NCBI GenBank assembly: GCA_014377155.1
Contig: JACMQD010000376.1
Coordinates: 1 to 13,692, forward strand
Length of the DNA stretch: 13,692 bases
Direction: 5' to 3'
Source of the DNA: Herminiimonas sp.
Lineage (GTDB): Bacteria > Pseudomonadota > Gammaproteobacteria > Burkholderiales > Burkholderiaceae
This document shows positions 1 through 8,131 of the stretch, piece by piece. The position numbers were made by a program, and so were the translations under genes. The stretch's first letter is position 1; every line of letters begins with the position of its first letter. The notes below the pieces were generated by a model that was not told the DNA's origin, made no database searches, and worked only from the letters and a program-made list of their open reading frames with translations.

Positions 1-687
1 GAACAGCGGCAGCAGATGTTCTTCGCTTGGATGATTCCTGATCGCCTCCGGCGCCAGTGTCCGGTACGCGAGCAAGGCCGCGTGGTCATTTGCTACCAGC
101 GACTTGCGCATCCAGACTTCGAAGCCGATGACCCATTCCGGCGCCGGGGCATCGATGGCCTGGCCGCGAATTTCATGCAGGTTATGGGTCAGCGAACCCG
201 AGCCAATCAATAACACCCCTTCGTGACGCATGGCCTGCAGCGCGCGGCCGAACTGCTGATGCGCCGTTGGACCGGCGCCGCGAACCAGCGATATCTGGAA
301 CACCGGAATGTCGGCCTGCGGATACATCAAGTGCAGCGGCACCCAGGCGCCGTGATCGAGCCCGCGATCGCCTGTGCGTTGGACGCGCATGCCGGCAGCC
401 TCGAACAGGCGTGCGGCCTGCTCGGCGCTTTGCGGGTCCCCAGGCGCCGGGTAGGCGAGATCGAACAGCGCCTGCGGGAAGCCGCCGAAATCGTGAATCG
501 TTTCCGGATCGGCAGCCAGCGACACGGCGGGTGCGCCAACGGTTTCCCAGTGGGCGGATACGACAGCAATCGCGCGCGGGCGGGGCAGGCTGGCGCCGAG
601 TCCTTGCAGGAAGCGGCGCGCCGGACTGTCCTGCAACGCCAGCATGGGGGAGCCGTGAGAAACAAACAGGGTGGGTAGGGAAGACAT
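1..687 (-). CDS. Class III extradiol ring-cleavage dioxygenase, DODA/LigB type (3' end outside window)
   Basis: The reading frame gives 229 residues from ATG 685-687 and runs off the left edge, so the C-terminus is missing; the family is usually about 260 residues. The N-terminus reads SSLPTLFVSHGSPM, the hallmark of the YgiD/4,5-DOPA-dioxygenase branch of the LigB superfamily. Likely non-heme metal and active-site histidines are H11 (SHGSP), H46 (SAHWE), H112 (LDHGAW) and H168 (SLTHNLH). Family members open catechol-type rings with O2 using a mononuclear iron or zinc centre in the cytoplasm; the substrate cannot be told from sequence. A strong GGAGGT lies five bases before the ATG and fixes the start. 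The gene is divergent from the photolyase, with a 335-base shared upstream region. Family assignment is secure, substrate is not. Confidence 0.93.
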   Translation of the reverse strand, partial: MSSLPTLFVSHGSPMLALQDSPARRFLQGLGASLPRPRAIAVVSAHWETVGAPAVSLAADPETIHDFGGFPQALFDLAYPAPGDPQSAEQAARLFEAAGMRVQRTGDRGLDHGAWVPLHLMYPQADIPVFQISLVRGAGPTAHQQFGRALQAMRHEGVLLIGSGSLTHNLHEIRGQAIDAPAPEWVIGFEVWMRKSLVANDHAALLAYRTLAPEAIRNHPSEEHLLPLF

Positions 688-1022
688 CGTGCACCTCCGA
701 TCGCGCAGTTTGGATACCTGCGGTTTATAAAGTCGGCGAGGCTGGCTAGCCGGTCAGAGGTCCGTGAGCGCTGTGTGGCGGCCATCGACGTGGGCAATTG
801 CGCCGCAACGTATCGGTAGCCACTGGCATACAATGCAGGCGCTCGGGGTGGCGTGCGCATGCCGCCGATGCTCTGATCAGGCCGAACAGCGGCGATGCCC
901 TTTCGACGCGTTCGATCTGATTGCCTCGCCTGTCTCGTAGTATCGCGCTTCTTTTGCACTTCGTTTGCATTGGAAGAGGGTGGACCGTCGGGCAGGCCCT
1001 TTTTCCTGTAGGGATTTCAAAC
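688..1022. other. Divergent intergenic region between dioxygenase and photolyase
   Basis: There is no supported gene in these 335 bases. Reading frames that cross it are antisense or frame shadows without ribosome sites. It must carry the promoters of both divergent genes. I see a TATAAA -10-like box for the left gene, a TACAAT at about 829-834 facing right without a matched -35, and a short TTGCG-C-CGCAA inverted repeat near 797-807. None of these is strong. Confidence 0.5.
724..729 (-). promoter_or_regulatory. Candidate -10 box for the dioxygenase gene
   Basis: On the minus strand the hexamer TATAAA lies 37 bases before the dioxygenase ATG, inside a GC-rich region. No convincing -35 box sits 16 to 18 bases upstream, so this is a weak promoter call based on the -10 element and its position only. 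Confidence 0.3.
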
Positions 1023-2327
1023 ATGACCGTGATCGTCTACTGGTTTCGAAACGACCTGCGCCTGGCCGACAATCCCGCATTCACCGCAGCCTGTAAAGCC
1101 GCCACCGGGGTCGTGCCGGTGTACTGCCATGACGATGCCAGCGAGGCAATGACGCAATGGGGCTTCCCGCGGGTTGGTTGTCACCGGCGCGCGTGGTTGG
1201 CTGCGACGCTAGCCGACCTGCGCAGTCAACTCGAATCGCTCGGCAGTGGACTCGTCGAGCTGGCCGGCGCACCGGCTGCGGTGTTGCCGGAACTTGCGCG
1301 GCGACTGGGAGCGCACACAGTGCATTGCGAAGAGATCGCAGCGCCCGAGGAGCGTGCCATGGTCGCGGCACTGACGGCTGCCGGCCTGAAAATAACCACC
1401 GCATGGCAGTCGAGCATGCTCGAGCCGGATCGCCTGCCGTTTCCAGCTGCGCGGCTGCCGGATGTGTTCACGGCATTTCGACATGCGGTCGAGAAAGCGG
1501 GTGTCGTGCCCCTGCCGCCGAGACAGGCGCCAGAGCGCGTGCCGCCGATGCCGCCCGCAATGCTCGATGCATGCGCGGATCTGCTTGCTGCACAGGACGC
1601 CCTGACGCCGGCAGCGCATGACGCGCGCGCATCGTTTCCCTACTGGCATGCAGCATTCGCCGGCGGCGAATCGGCCGCAACCGCCCACTTGCAACGCTAT
1701 TTCGGCGGCACCCTCGCGCAGGATTACAAGCTGACCCGCAACGGCCTGATTGGCGCCGGCTATTCGAGCAAGTTCTCGCCCTGGCTGGCGACCGGCGCCT
1801 TGTCGCCACGGCGCGCCTATGCCGCCCTGAAAGATCACGAAGCGGAGCAGGGCGCCAATGAGGGCACGTACTGGCTCTGGTTCGAGCTCATGTGGCGCGA
1901 CTACTTCCGCTTCCTGCATCTGAAGTACGGCGCGAAGTTATACCGCGGGCGCGGCCTGCATGATGGGCCGTCGCCCACCCACAATGCACGGGGTTTCGCG
2001 CGCTGGTGCGAAGGCCGCACCGGTGAAGCGTTCATCGATGCCGGCATGCGCGAACTGGCAGCCACCGGATACCTCTCGAACCGGATTCGCCAGAACGTGG
2101 CCAGCTACCTGGTGCATGACCTCGGCGGCGACTGGCGTGCGGGCGCTGCCTGGTTTGAATCGCAACTCATCGACTACGACGTCTACAGCAACCAGGGCAA
2201 CTGGCTCTACGTTGCCGGTCGGGGAACCGATCCGCGCGGCGCGCGCCGTTTCGATCCTGGCAAGCAGGCGCGCGACTATGATCCGCAGGGGCGGTATCGT
2301 GAACTCTGGAAGGCAAGCACCGCATAA
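1023..2327 (+). CDS. Cryptochrome DASH / deoxyribodipyrimidine photolyase family
   Basis: The 434-residue protein opens with MTVIVYWFRNDLRLADNP, the start of the photolyase antenna (Rossmann) domain. The FAD domain has SSKFSPWLATGALSPR near residue 248, TYWLWFELMWRDYFRF near 281, SNRIRQNVASYLVHDLGGDW near 349 and NQGNWLYVAGRGTDPR near 390. The TYWxxFELxWRDyFRF block and the RQNVASyLvhDLGxDWR block favour the DASH subgroup over class I CPD photolyases. DASH proteins use FAD and usually MTHF to repair cyclobutane pyrimidine dimers, preferentially in single-stranded DNA, and may also signal. The frame is open back to 921, but ATG 1023 starts exactly where the family begins and has AGGGA eight bases upstream. 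No operon partner is visible. Confidence 0.94.
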   Translation: MTVIVYWFRNDLRLADNPAFTAACKAATGVVPVYCHDDASEAMTQWGFPRVGCHRRAWLAATLADLRSQLESLGSGLVELAGAPAAVLPELARRLGAHTVHCEEIAAPEERAMVAALTAAGLKITTAWQSSMLEPDRLPFPAARLPDVFTAFRHAVEKAGVVPLPPRQAPERVPPMPPAMLDACADLLAAQDALTPAAHDARASFPYWHAAFAGGESAATAHLQRYFGGTLAQDYKLTRNGLIGAGYSSKFSPWLATGALSPRRAYAALKDHEAEQGANEGTYWLWFELMWRDYFRFLHLKYGAKLYRGRGLHDGPSPTHNARGFARWCEGRTGEAFIDAGMRELAATGYLSNRIRQNVASYLVHDLGGDWRAGAAWFESQLIDYDVYSNQGNWLYVAGRGTDPRGARRFDPGKQARDYDPQGRYRELWKASTA

Positions 2328-2444
2328 CGCTTACAGTACAACTTTAAAATGAGCAGAGGAGTAAGTGAACTGTAGAATCTGACAACGCACGTCATGAATG
2401 ATGGCGTCGCTGGAATACCTTTTAAAAAACAGACGGAGACCACA

Positions 2445-3650
2445 ATGAAGAAAACGATCATCGCTGCCGGACTGCTGGCCGCCCTTAACCTTGCCGGAAC
2501 TGGCAATGCCTTCGCCCAAATTTCCGGCGACGCTGTAAAAATCGGCATGATCAACGACCTCTCGGGTAACTATTCCGATGTCGACGGCATGGGTGGCGTC
2601 GAATCGGTCAGGATGGCGATTGCGGATTTCGGCGGCACGGTACTCGGCAAGAAAATCGAGTTCGTGATTGCGGATCACCAGAACAAGGCGGATATCGCGG
2701 CCACCAAGGCGCGCGAATGGTTCGATCGGGATGGCGTCGACATGCTGATCGCGGGCTCCAATTCAGGCACCAACCTGGCCATGGCCAAGGTCGCGGCAGA
2801 AAAAAAGCGGGTCTATTTCGCCGACGGCGGCGCGACTGCACGGCTGACCAATGAAGAATGCACGCCGTACACCATCCACTATATTTACGACACCGTGGCG
2901 CTCGCAAAAGGCACGGGTGGAGCGCTGGTCAAGCAGGGCGGTAAGACCTGGTATTTCCTGACCGCCGACTATGCATTCGGCACCTCGCTGGAAAGCGACA
3001 CGACCCATGTCATCACATCCAATGGCGGCAAGGTATTGGGCGACGTGAAGCATCCGCTTGCGGCGTCGGACTTCTCCTCCTTCCTGCTTCAGGCGCAGGC
3101 CTCCAAGGCACAAATTCTCGGCCTGGCCAATTCCGGCGGCGACACGATCAATTCGATCAAGGCAGCAAATGAATTCGGCATCACCAAAACGATGAAGCTG
3201 GCTGGCTTGTTGATGTTCATCACCGACGTGCATTCGTTGGGATTGAATCTGACGCAGGACATGTACCTGACCACCGCCTGGTATTGGGACACCAATGACC
3301 AGACGCGTAAATTTGCGCGCCGTTACTTTGAAAAGATGAAGAAAATGCCGACCATGATCCAGGCCGGTCACTATTCGGCGGCAATGCAGTACCTGAACGC
3401 GGTCAAGGCGACCGGCACCGATGATGCAGACAAAGTCATGGCCTACCTGAAATCACACAAGATCGATGATTTCTTTGCCAAGGGATACATCCGCGCCGAC
3501 GGCAGCATGGTGCACGACATGTACCTGATGCAGGTGAAGAAGCCTTCGGAATCGAAGTACCCATGGGACTACTACAAGCTCGTCCAGATCATCCCTGGTG
3601 AAGAAGCCTTCACAACCAAGAGCGAATCGAAGTGCGCACTGTGGAAATAA
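2445..3650 (+). CDS. Periplasmic substrate-binding protein, branched-chain amino acid ABC type (Peripla_BP_6)
   Basis: The 401-residue protein has a Sec signal peptide: MKK, a hydrophobic core, and a probable AFA|Q cleavage near residue 24. The mature start, GDAVKIGMINDLSGNYSDVDG, is typical of type 1 (LivK-like) binding folds. It is followed by an ADHQNKAD region and a YFLTADYAFGTSLE segment in the second lobe. Such proteins capture small polar ligands, such as amino acids, amides or aromatic acids, in the periplasm for a LivHMGF permease. No permease or ATPase genes lie on either side, so it is an orphan binding protein here. ATG 2445 is preferred over ATG 2394 because GGAGA lies five bases upstream and the signal peptide begins there. 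The ligand is unknown. Confidence 0.92.
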   Translation: MKKTIIAAGLLAALNLAGTGNAFAQISGDAVKIGMINDLSGNYSDVDGMGGVESVRMAIADFGGTVLGKKIEFVIADHQNKADIAATKAREWFDRDGVDMLIAGSNSGTNLAMAKVAAEKKRVYFADGGATARLTNEECTPYTIHYIYDTVALAKGTGGALVKQGGKTWYFLTADYAFGTSLESDTTHVITSNGGKVLGDVKHPLAASDFSSFLLQAQASKAQILGLANSGGDTINSIKAANEFGITKTMKLAGLLMFITDVHSLGLNLTQDMYLTTAWYWDTNDQTRKFARRYFEKMKKMPTMIQAGHYSAAMQYLNAVKATGTDDADKVMAYLKSHKIDDFFAKGYIRADGSMVHDMYLMQVKKPSESKYPWDYYKLVQIIPGEEAFTTKSESKCALWK

Positions 3651-3660
3651 ACTGATGCGG

Positions 3661-3694
3661 CGCCAGATCGCGATGCGTGCGAAGCGGTCTGGCG
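3661..3694 (+). terminator. Stem-loop after the binding-protein gene
   Basis: Ten bases after the stop codon, CGCCAGATCGC pairs with GCGGTCTGGCG (11 base pairs, one G-U) around a 12-base loop. There is no U-run after it, so it may be a Rho-assisted terminator or a 3'-end stabilising hairpin rather than a classical intrinsic terminator. Confidence 0.4.
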
Positions 3695-3793
3695 GCTATG
3701 TGCGTGCCCGGGAAATCCAACAGAACCGGTTTTCTGAGGCGGGCGATGCACTGCGGCGATCACGTCGCCCCGACTTGTTCCATCAGATTCGAA

Positions 3794-4003
3794 TCACGGT
3801 TTCGGCTGAAGTTCCGACGGTTGCATCGGTTGTATCGGTTGTATCGGCTGCATCAGTACCCGCTCCAGTAAAGGCGGTGGTACGTGATGTTCGACTAAAA
3901 ACGAGATGGCGCTGCTTTTTCCTATTGATTTCTTGAATTCGATTGCCTGGTCGATGACGGCCCGGAGTTGGGGATCATGACGCCGTTCGGTGGTGATTTC
4001 CAT
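3794..4003 (-). CDS. Small unknown protein with C-terminal MQP/IQP repeats
   Basis: The 69-residue protein starts at ATG 4001-4003, with GGAGA about six bases upstream, which supports real translation. Residues 1 to about 50 look like a compact helical domain (MEITTERRHDPQLRAVIDQA, then GKSSAISFLVEHHVPPPLLE). It has no signal peptide, cysteines or membrane segment. The tail is MQP-IQP-IQP-MQP followed by SELQPKP. I do not recognise a function. The SSAISFLVEHHVPPPLLERVL stretch has the feel of a conserved short family rather than a random frame. It is divergent from the porin gene, with about 100 bases between starts, so the two could share a control region. Confidence 0.62.
   Translation of the reverse strand: MEITTERRHDPQLRAVIDQAIEFKKSIGKSSAISFLVEHHVPPPLLERVLMQPIQPIQPMQPSELQPKP
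3821..3856. repeat. Four tandem 9-base repeats inside the 69-residue gene
   Basis: On the plus strand the unit TTGYATCGG occurs four times in direct succession; the last copy has drifted to CTGCATCAG. Read on the minus strand it encodes (M/I)QP four times, so changes in copy number would keep the reading frame. Confidence 0.85.
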
Positions 4004-4108
4004 GAAGTCTCCAATTCGAGTTTTTTGCGGAAAAGTGCACGCTAAAGTCTACACCACGCGATGGATGTTCGCGGTTTATTCAGCTCGCCTTTAAAGATTA
4101 CCTATACG

Positions 4109-5515
4109 ATGCATCAAATTCAACGCACCACGGCACTTCCTACGTTGTCGCTTCTACAAGTTTCGGCAAATGCGAGAGCGATGATCGCCTGCGCTCTTTT
4201 ATTTGGCATGGCACAACCGGCACAACCCGCGGAGATTGGCACATCGCAGTCATCGACCGCAGATCGCGTCGAAGTACCACAAGAACGCTGGGCACTGCAC
4301 GGGCAGGCAACCAACGTCACGCAGTCTCACTCCCGTTTCACATCGCCCTACAGCGGCACGAACAGCCTGGTCGCGAATGGCCGGACCGAGGAAACGACAG
4401 ACGTCACGCTCTTCGCAGGTGTGCGCCTGTGGCACGGCGCCGAGGTCTGGATCAACCCCGAAATCGATCAGGGTTTTGGGCTGAGCAATACCGTTGGCAT
4501 GGCGGGATTTCCAAGCGGGGAAGCTTACAAGATCGGGGCAAATGCGCCGTACTTGCGCATGCCCCGCGCCTTCCTCCGAAGTGTCATTGACTTGGGTAGC
4601 GAAATTGTCAAGACAGATGCCGCAGCCAATCAACTGGGCAGCACGAAAGCAGCCCACAATCTTACGCTGACCGTCGGCAAATTCTCAGTTACGGATATCT
4701 TCGACACGAATAGTTATGCGCATGATCCTCGAAGTGATTTTCTGAACTGGTCGATCATCGACGCCGGCGCTTTCGACTATGCCGCCGACGCCTGGGGATT
4801 TACCTACGGAGCGGCAGCCGAGTGGACGCAAGACGCCTGGACACTGCGGGGCGGCGTCTTTCAACTCTCCAACGTCCCGAATGGAAAAATCGTTGCAGTC
4901 GATTTCAGCCAGTTCATGCTGGTCACCGAACTGGAACAGCGGTATCGGATCGACGGACACGGCGGCAAGATCAAGCTGCTCGGCTTCATCAATCGCGGCC
5001 GGATGGGGGCGTACAGCGACGCCGTGCAACTCGCGCGGCAAACCGTCAGCGCACCCGAAACGGGTCTTGTCCGGCACGTCGGGTCGCGGCCAGGCATATC
5101 CATCAATCTGGAACAGGAACTGGCGCCAGACCTGGGAATGTTTGTCCGTGCAAGCGTCAACGACGGCCGCAAGGAAGCGTACGAATTTACCGAAATCAAC
5201 CGTTCGATCTCCGCCGGCTTGTCATTGAAGGGTGAGCGGTGGGGCCGTCCGGACGATACGGTGGGCGTGGCGGGCGCTTTCAATGGTTTGTCCAGCGAAG
5301 CGCGCCGCTATTTCGCCGCCGGCGGGATCGGCATCCTGATCGGTGACGGCCAACAAACCTACGGCGCCGAGAAAATCCTTGAAACCTATTATTCGATGCG
5401 CGTGAATCCTTACCTGACGCTGGCAATGAATTATCAACACGCAAGCAGCCCTGCATACAATCGTGATCGCGGACCGGTCTCGATTATTGGGGTTCGCGTG
5501 CATGCTGAATTTTAA
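4109..5515 (+). CDS. Carbohydrate-selective porin, OprB family
   Basis: The 468-residue form has a long N-terminal extension, a hydrophobic run (IACALLFGMA) and a probable AQPA|E signal cleavage. The mature part is outer-membrane beta-barrel-like, with alternating aromatic strands. It contains GKFSVTDIFDTNSYAHDPRS, then DFLNWSIIDAGAFDYAADAW, typical of OprB. A RDRGPVSIIGVRVHAEF end carries the terminal Phe used for BAM recognition. OprB proteins are monomeric channels for sugar uptake. The start is uncertain: ATG 4061, 4109 and 4184 are all in frame and none has a strong Shine-Dalgarno. 4109 gives a positively charged n-region; 4184 has a weak GAGAG upstream but leaves no charge. No sugar transporter or regulator is adjacent. 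Confidence 0.9.
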   Translation: MHQIQRTTALPTLSLLQVSANARAMIACALLFGMAQPAQPAEIGTSQSSTADRVEVPQERWALHGQATNVTQSHSRFTSPYSGTNSLVANGRTEETTDVTLFAGVRLWHGAEVWINPEIDQGFGLSNTVGMAGFPSGEAYKIGANAPYLRMPRAFLRSVIDLGSEIVKTDAAANQLGSTKAAHNLTLTVGKFSVTDIFDTNSYAHDPRSDFLNWSIIDAGAFDYAADAWGFTYGAAAEWTQDAWTLRGGVFQLSNVPNGKIVAVDFSQFMLVTELEQRYRIDGHGGKIKLLGFINRGRMGAYSDAVQLARQTVSAPETGLVRHVGSRPGISINLEQELAPDLGMFVRASVNDGRKEAYEFTEINRSISAGLSLKGERWGRPDDTVGVAGAFNGLSSEARRYFAAGGIGILIGDGQQTYGAEKILETYYSMRVNPYLTLAMNYQHASSPAYNRDRGPVSIIGVRVHAEF

Positions 5516-6017
5516 TGATCCGAAAAACCAAGCGGGTACTTCGCGTACGCCGAAATCCGTCGCGGTCCTTGACGAGGTTCGGGACCTCACGTACAGCCAG
5601 AAGCGCTTACGGTAATCGTGCTCGCGTAAGCCTTCCCGTAACATTATTCTGGGCAGGGACTTGGAGCCCATCTCGGTAGGCCAGATCGCCGCGGCAGGGC
5701 GCTTTGCACGCATACCCGCGTTGCGCCTGCTTGCCATGGGCCGCCATGTCGCGTCGGCACGCGTTGATCACCGTGCAAACCCCTCCTGCCACAACGACCC
5801 GGACTACCGAGATGGGCGTTAGCACGATAGCAACATCTAATCGGGGATTTCCGCTTGTTTATCCGGGGCGATTCCCAAAAAAGCTAGAATCCGGTTCTGT
5901 TGGATGTAACCCGGCCAAAACGGACAGGACGCCGAAAGACGTGTGCACGGCGCGGGAAGCAGCGATGATCGCCAACAGCCAGGCCGGCAGGATGCCGGAA
6001 ATAACAGGAGAGACAAC
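5516..6017. other. 502-base intergenic region, nothing recognised
   Basis: I translated the longer open frames on both strands and found none with a ribosome site, family resemblance or sensible composition. There is a short GAGGT/ACCTC hairpin near 5567-5581, too weak for a confident terminator of the porin gene. A TAGAAT at 5885-5890 could be a -10 box for the downstream VOC gene, but no matching -35 is visible. It may hold an eroded gene or an RNA; sequence alone does not show it. Confidence 0.5.
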
Positions 6018-6410
6018 TTGTTCAGTCACATCATGATTGGTTCGAACGACATGGATCGCGCCAAGCGGTTTTACGACGCGGTACTCGGCTCACTCGGCGC
6101 CGGCGAGCCGATTCTCAACAAGGCCGGTTCCGGCCACACTCGGCTTTTTTATCGGCATGCGGGCAGCACCTTCTGCATCACCGAGCCGATCAACGGTCAG
6201 GACGCGACCTTTGCCAACGGCGGCACGATCGGTTTTCAGTGCGACTCGGCGGAGCAGGTCAAAGCGTTCCACGACATCGCGGTCGCCAATGGCGGCAAGT
6301 CGATCGAAGACCCGCCTGGCCTGCGCGCCGGTGCCATGGGCGCAATGCACCTGGCCTATGTGCTCGACCCCGATGGTCATAAACTCTGCGCCATTCATCG
6401 GGAAAAGTAG
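6018..6410 (+). CDS. VOC/glyoxalase-bleomycin resistance fold protein
   Basis: The 130-residue protein begins FSHIMIGSNDMDRAKRFYDA, the first beta-alpha-beta module of the vicinal oxygen chelate fold. It ends with LAYVLDPDGHKLCAIHR, the last module. H4 and the DPDGHK region are where family metal ligands usually lie. Members include glyoxalase I, extradiol dioxygenases and antibiotic-binding proteins; this short single-domain type is usually of unknown substrate. The start is TTG at 6018, not the upstream ATG 5943. A strong AGGAGA lies six bases before TTG, and the family consensus starts at the following Phe. It converges on the chemoreceptor gene with 14 bases between stops. Confidence 0.9.
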   Translation: MFSHIMIGSNDMDRAKRFYDAVLGSLGAGEPILNKAGSGHTRLFYRHAGSTFCITEPINGQDATFANGGTIGFQCDSAEQVKAFHDIAVANGGKSIEDPPGLRAGAMGAMHLAYVLDPDGHKLCAIHREK

Positions 6411-6424
6411 GGAACAGGTACGCG

Positions 6425-8131
6425 TCAGAAGGTCTCCCAACCATCGGCGCTGTTCGTCACCAGTTGGGCGGACACAGGCGGGCGTGGCACGCTTGCAGCC
6501 ACGGCCCGTCGGATCGTTTTCACGCTGGCCGCTACCGGCTTGGTGCGGCTCGCCGAAACGGGTGGGGTGACGGCGGCAGAGCTGGTCTTGAAAACGCCTA
6601 CCACCTGTACCAGCACACCCGCCTGATCCTGCAACGATGCGGCCGCTGCCGCCGCCTCTTCCACCAGTGCCGCATTCTGCTGGGTGACCTCATCCATTTG
6701 CGCGATCGCCTGGTTGATCTGCTCGATTCCCGCGGTTTGCTCGTGACTGGCCGATGTAATCTCGCCCATGATGGTAGTGACGTTCTCGACACTGTCGACG
6801 ATTTCCTTCATCGTCGCGCCGGCTTGGCCGACCAGCGCGGTACCCGCGCCGACCTGCTCGACCGAGTCGCTGATGAGCACCTTGATTTCCTTGGCCGCCG
6901 CAGCCGATCGTTGCGCCAGCGTTCTGACCTCGCTGGCCACGACCGCGAAGCCGCGTCCTTGCTCGCCGGCGCGTGCCGCTTCCACGGCTGCGTTGAGCGC
7001 CAGGATGTTGGTCTGGAAGGCGATGCCGTCGATGACGGCAATGATGTCGACGATCTTGCGTGCTGAAGCATTGATCGACCCCATCGTCTCGACCACCTGC
7101 GCCACCACCGTGCCGCCCTTCATCGCGACTGCCGACGCCGCACCGGCCATCTGGTTGGCCTGGCGTGCATTGTCGGCATTCTGCTTGACGGTCGAGGTCA
7201 GTTCCTCCATCGAGGATGCGGTTTCTTCCAGCGCGCTGGCCTGCTGCTCGGTGCGTGAGGACAGGTCGAGATTGCCGGCGGCGATCTGGCCGGAGGCGGT
7301 GGCGATGGTGTCCGTGCCGGAGCGGACCTGGGTGACGATCTGCACCAGCGCGTCGCGCATCCGGGCCATGGCCGCCATCAGGCTGGTCTGGTCGCCGGTT
7401 CTGGAATGGATGACGACGGTGAGGTCGCCGGCCGCGATTTTTTCGGCGACTTCCACGGCATGCTGCGGTTCGCCGCCAAGCTGCAGCAGGAGCGTCCTCG
7501 TGATCAGCAGGGACGCGGCAACGCCGATCAGCAGCGCCAGTGCCCCAAGGACGATCAGCAGGCGCTGTGCCGATTCGATCTGTTGCTGCAGGGTGGCACT
7601 GCTGTCGGCCACCGTCTTTTTCTGTAATGCCGCCATTGCCGTAATTGGCTCCTGCAACGCGTCCAGCGTTTGTAATGTTTCGGCGTTCATCAAGCGGATG
7701 GCATCGTCTCTTTTACCTTCTCCAAACAGTGCACTGACCTTCGTGAAAGAGGCGACGTAGCTTGTGCGGGCCGCCTTGATTTTGACCAGCAGGGTTTGAC
7801 CGTCGCTTTCGGCGATCAGTGTTTCCAGGGTCGCAAATGCGTCGTTGATCCGCTTTTTGGTGGTCTCGATCCGGGTCTGGATGGTTGCAATCTGGGCGCG
7901 ATCGGACGCCATCAACAGTTCCATCGTGTTGCGCGCGTTGCTGCGCGTAAGTGAATCGATGGTGTTGATGGCATCGGCCTTCACCCATTCGTTTTCAATC
8001 AAGTGCTTGTTGATATCGGCGACGACGGAGAACCGGGCCAGCGCAATCAGGATGATCATCGTCATCATCAACAACACCAGTCCGAATCCGGTCGCCAGGC
8101 GGCGGCTGACCCGCATTTTCTTGATTGCCAT
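6425..8131 (-). CDS. Methyl-accepting chemotaxis protein with C-terminal GWETF pentapeptide
   Basis: The 568-residue receptor has TM1 at about 14-34 and a helical periplasmic domain of about 155 residues, probably a four-helix bundle (4HB/TarH type). TM2 lies at about 191-211, a HAMP domain at about 212-265 and the long signalling hairpin at about 270-510. The conserved tip, [20 protein letters not shown], lies at 367-386 and contacts CheA and CheW. After residue 515 comes a flexible Ala/Pro/Ser/Val-rich linker of about 50 residues ending in GWETF. This matches the NWETF-type tether that binds CheR and CheB in Tar and Tsr. The ligand is unknown. GGAGAG precedes the ATG. No che genes are nearby, so it feeds a chemotaxis cluster elsewhere. 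It is divergent from the diguanylate cyclase. Confidence 0.96.
   Translation of the reverse strand: MAIKKMRVSRRLATGFGLVLLMMTMIILIALARFSVVADINKHLIENEWVKADAINTIDSLTRSNARNTMELLMASDRAQIATIQTRIETTKKRINDAFATLETLIAESDGQTLLVKIKAARTSYVASFTKVSALFGEGKRDDAIRLMNAETLQTLDALQEPITAMAALQKKTVADSSATLQQQIESAQRLLIVLGALALLIGVAASLLITRTLLLQLGGEPQHAVEVAEKIAAGDLTVVIHSRTGDQTSLMAAMARMRDALVQIVTQVRSGTDTIATASGQIAAGNLDLSSRTEQQASALEETASSMEELTSTVKQNADNARQANQMAGAASAVAMKGGTVVAQVVETMGSINASARKIVDIIAVIDGIAFQTNILALNAAVEAARAGEQGRGFAVVASEVRTLAQRSAAAAKEIKVLISDSVEQVGAGTALVGQAGATMKEIVDSVENVTTIMGEITSASHEQTAGIEQINQAIAQMDEVTQQNAALVEEAAAAAASLQDQAGVLVQVVGVFKTSSAAVTPPVSASRTKPVAASVKTIRRAVAASVPRPPVSAQLVTNSADGWETF

Noticed and set aside
327..959. 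210-residue minus-strand frame over the dioxygenase start
   Set aside because: Out of frame with the dioxygenase, Arg/Ser/Pro-rich, no ribosome site or family.
921..1022. N-terminal extension of the photolyase from ATG 921
   Set aside because: The 34 extra residues lie outside the family consensus, and ATG 1023 has its own ribosome site and begins at the conserved antenna-domain start.
3598..3936. 112-residue plus-strand frame after the binding protein
   Set aside because: It overlaps the binding-protein end in another frame and the 69-residue gene antisense; Val/Ser repeats arise from the 9-base repeat.
5222..5737. 171-residue minus-strand frame over the porin end
   Set aside because: Half is antisense to the OprB C-terminus; the remainder (GSKSLPRIMLREGL region) matches nothing I recognise and has no ribosome site.
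5704..6036. 110-residue plus-strand frame before the VOC gene
   Set aside because: No ribosome site, no recognisable domain, and it runs into the VOC start in another frame.
6768..7760. 330-residue open frame on the plus strand
   Set aside because: Antisense to the chemoreceptor signalling domain; the Ala/Ser/Thr/Cys-rich composition is typical of a shadow frame.
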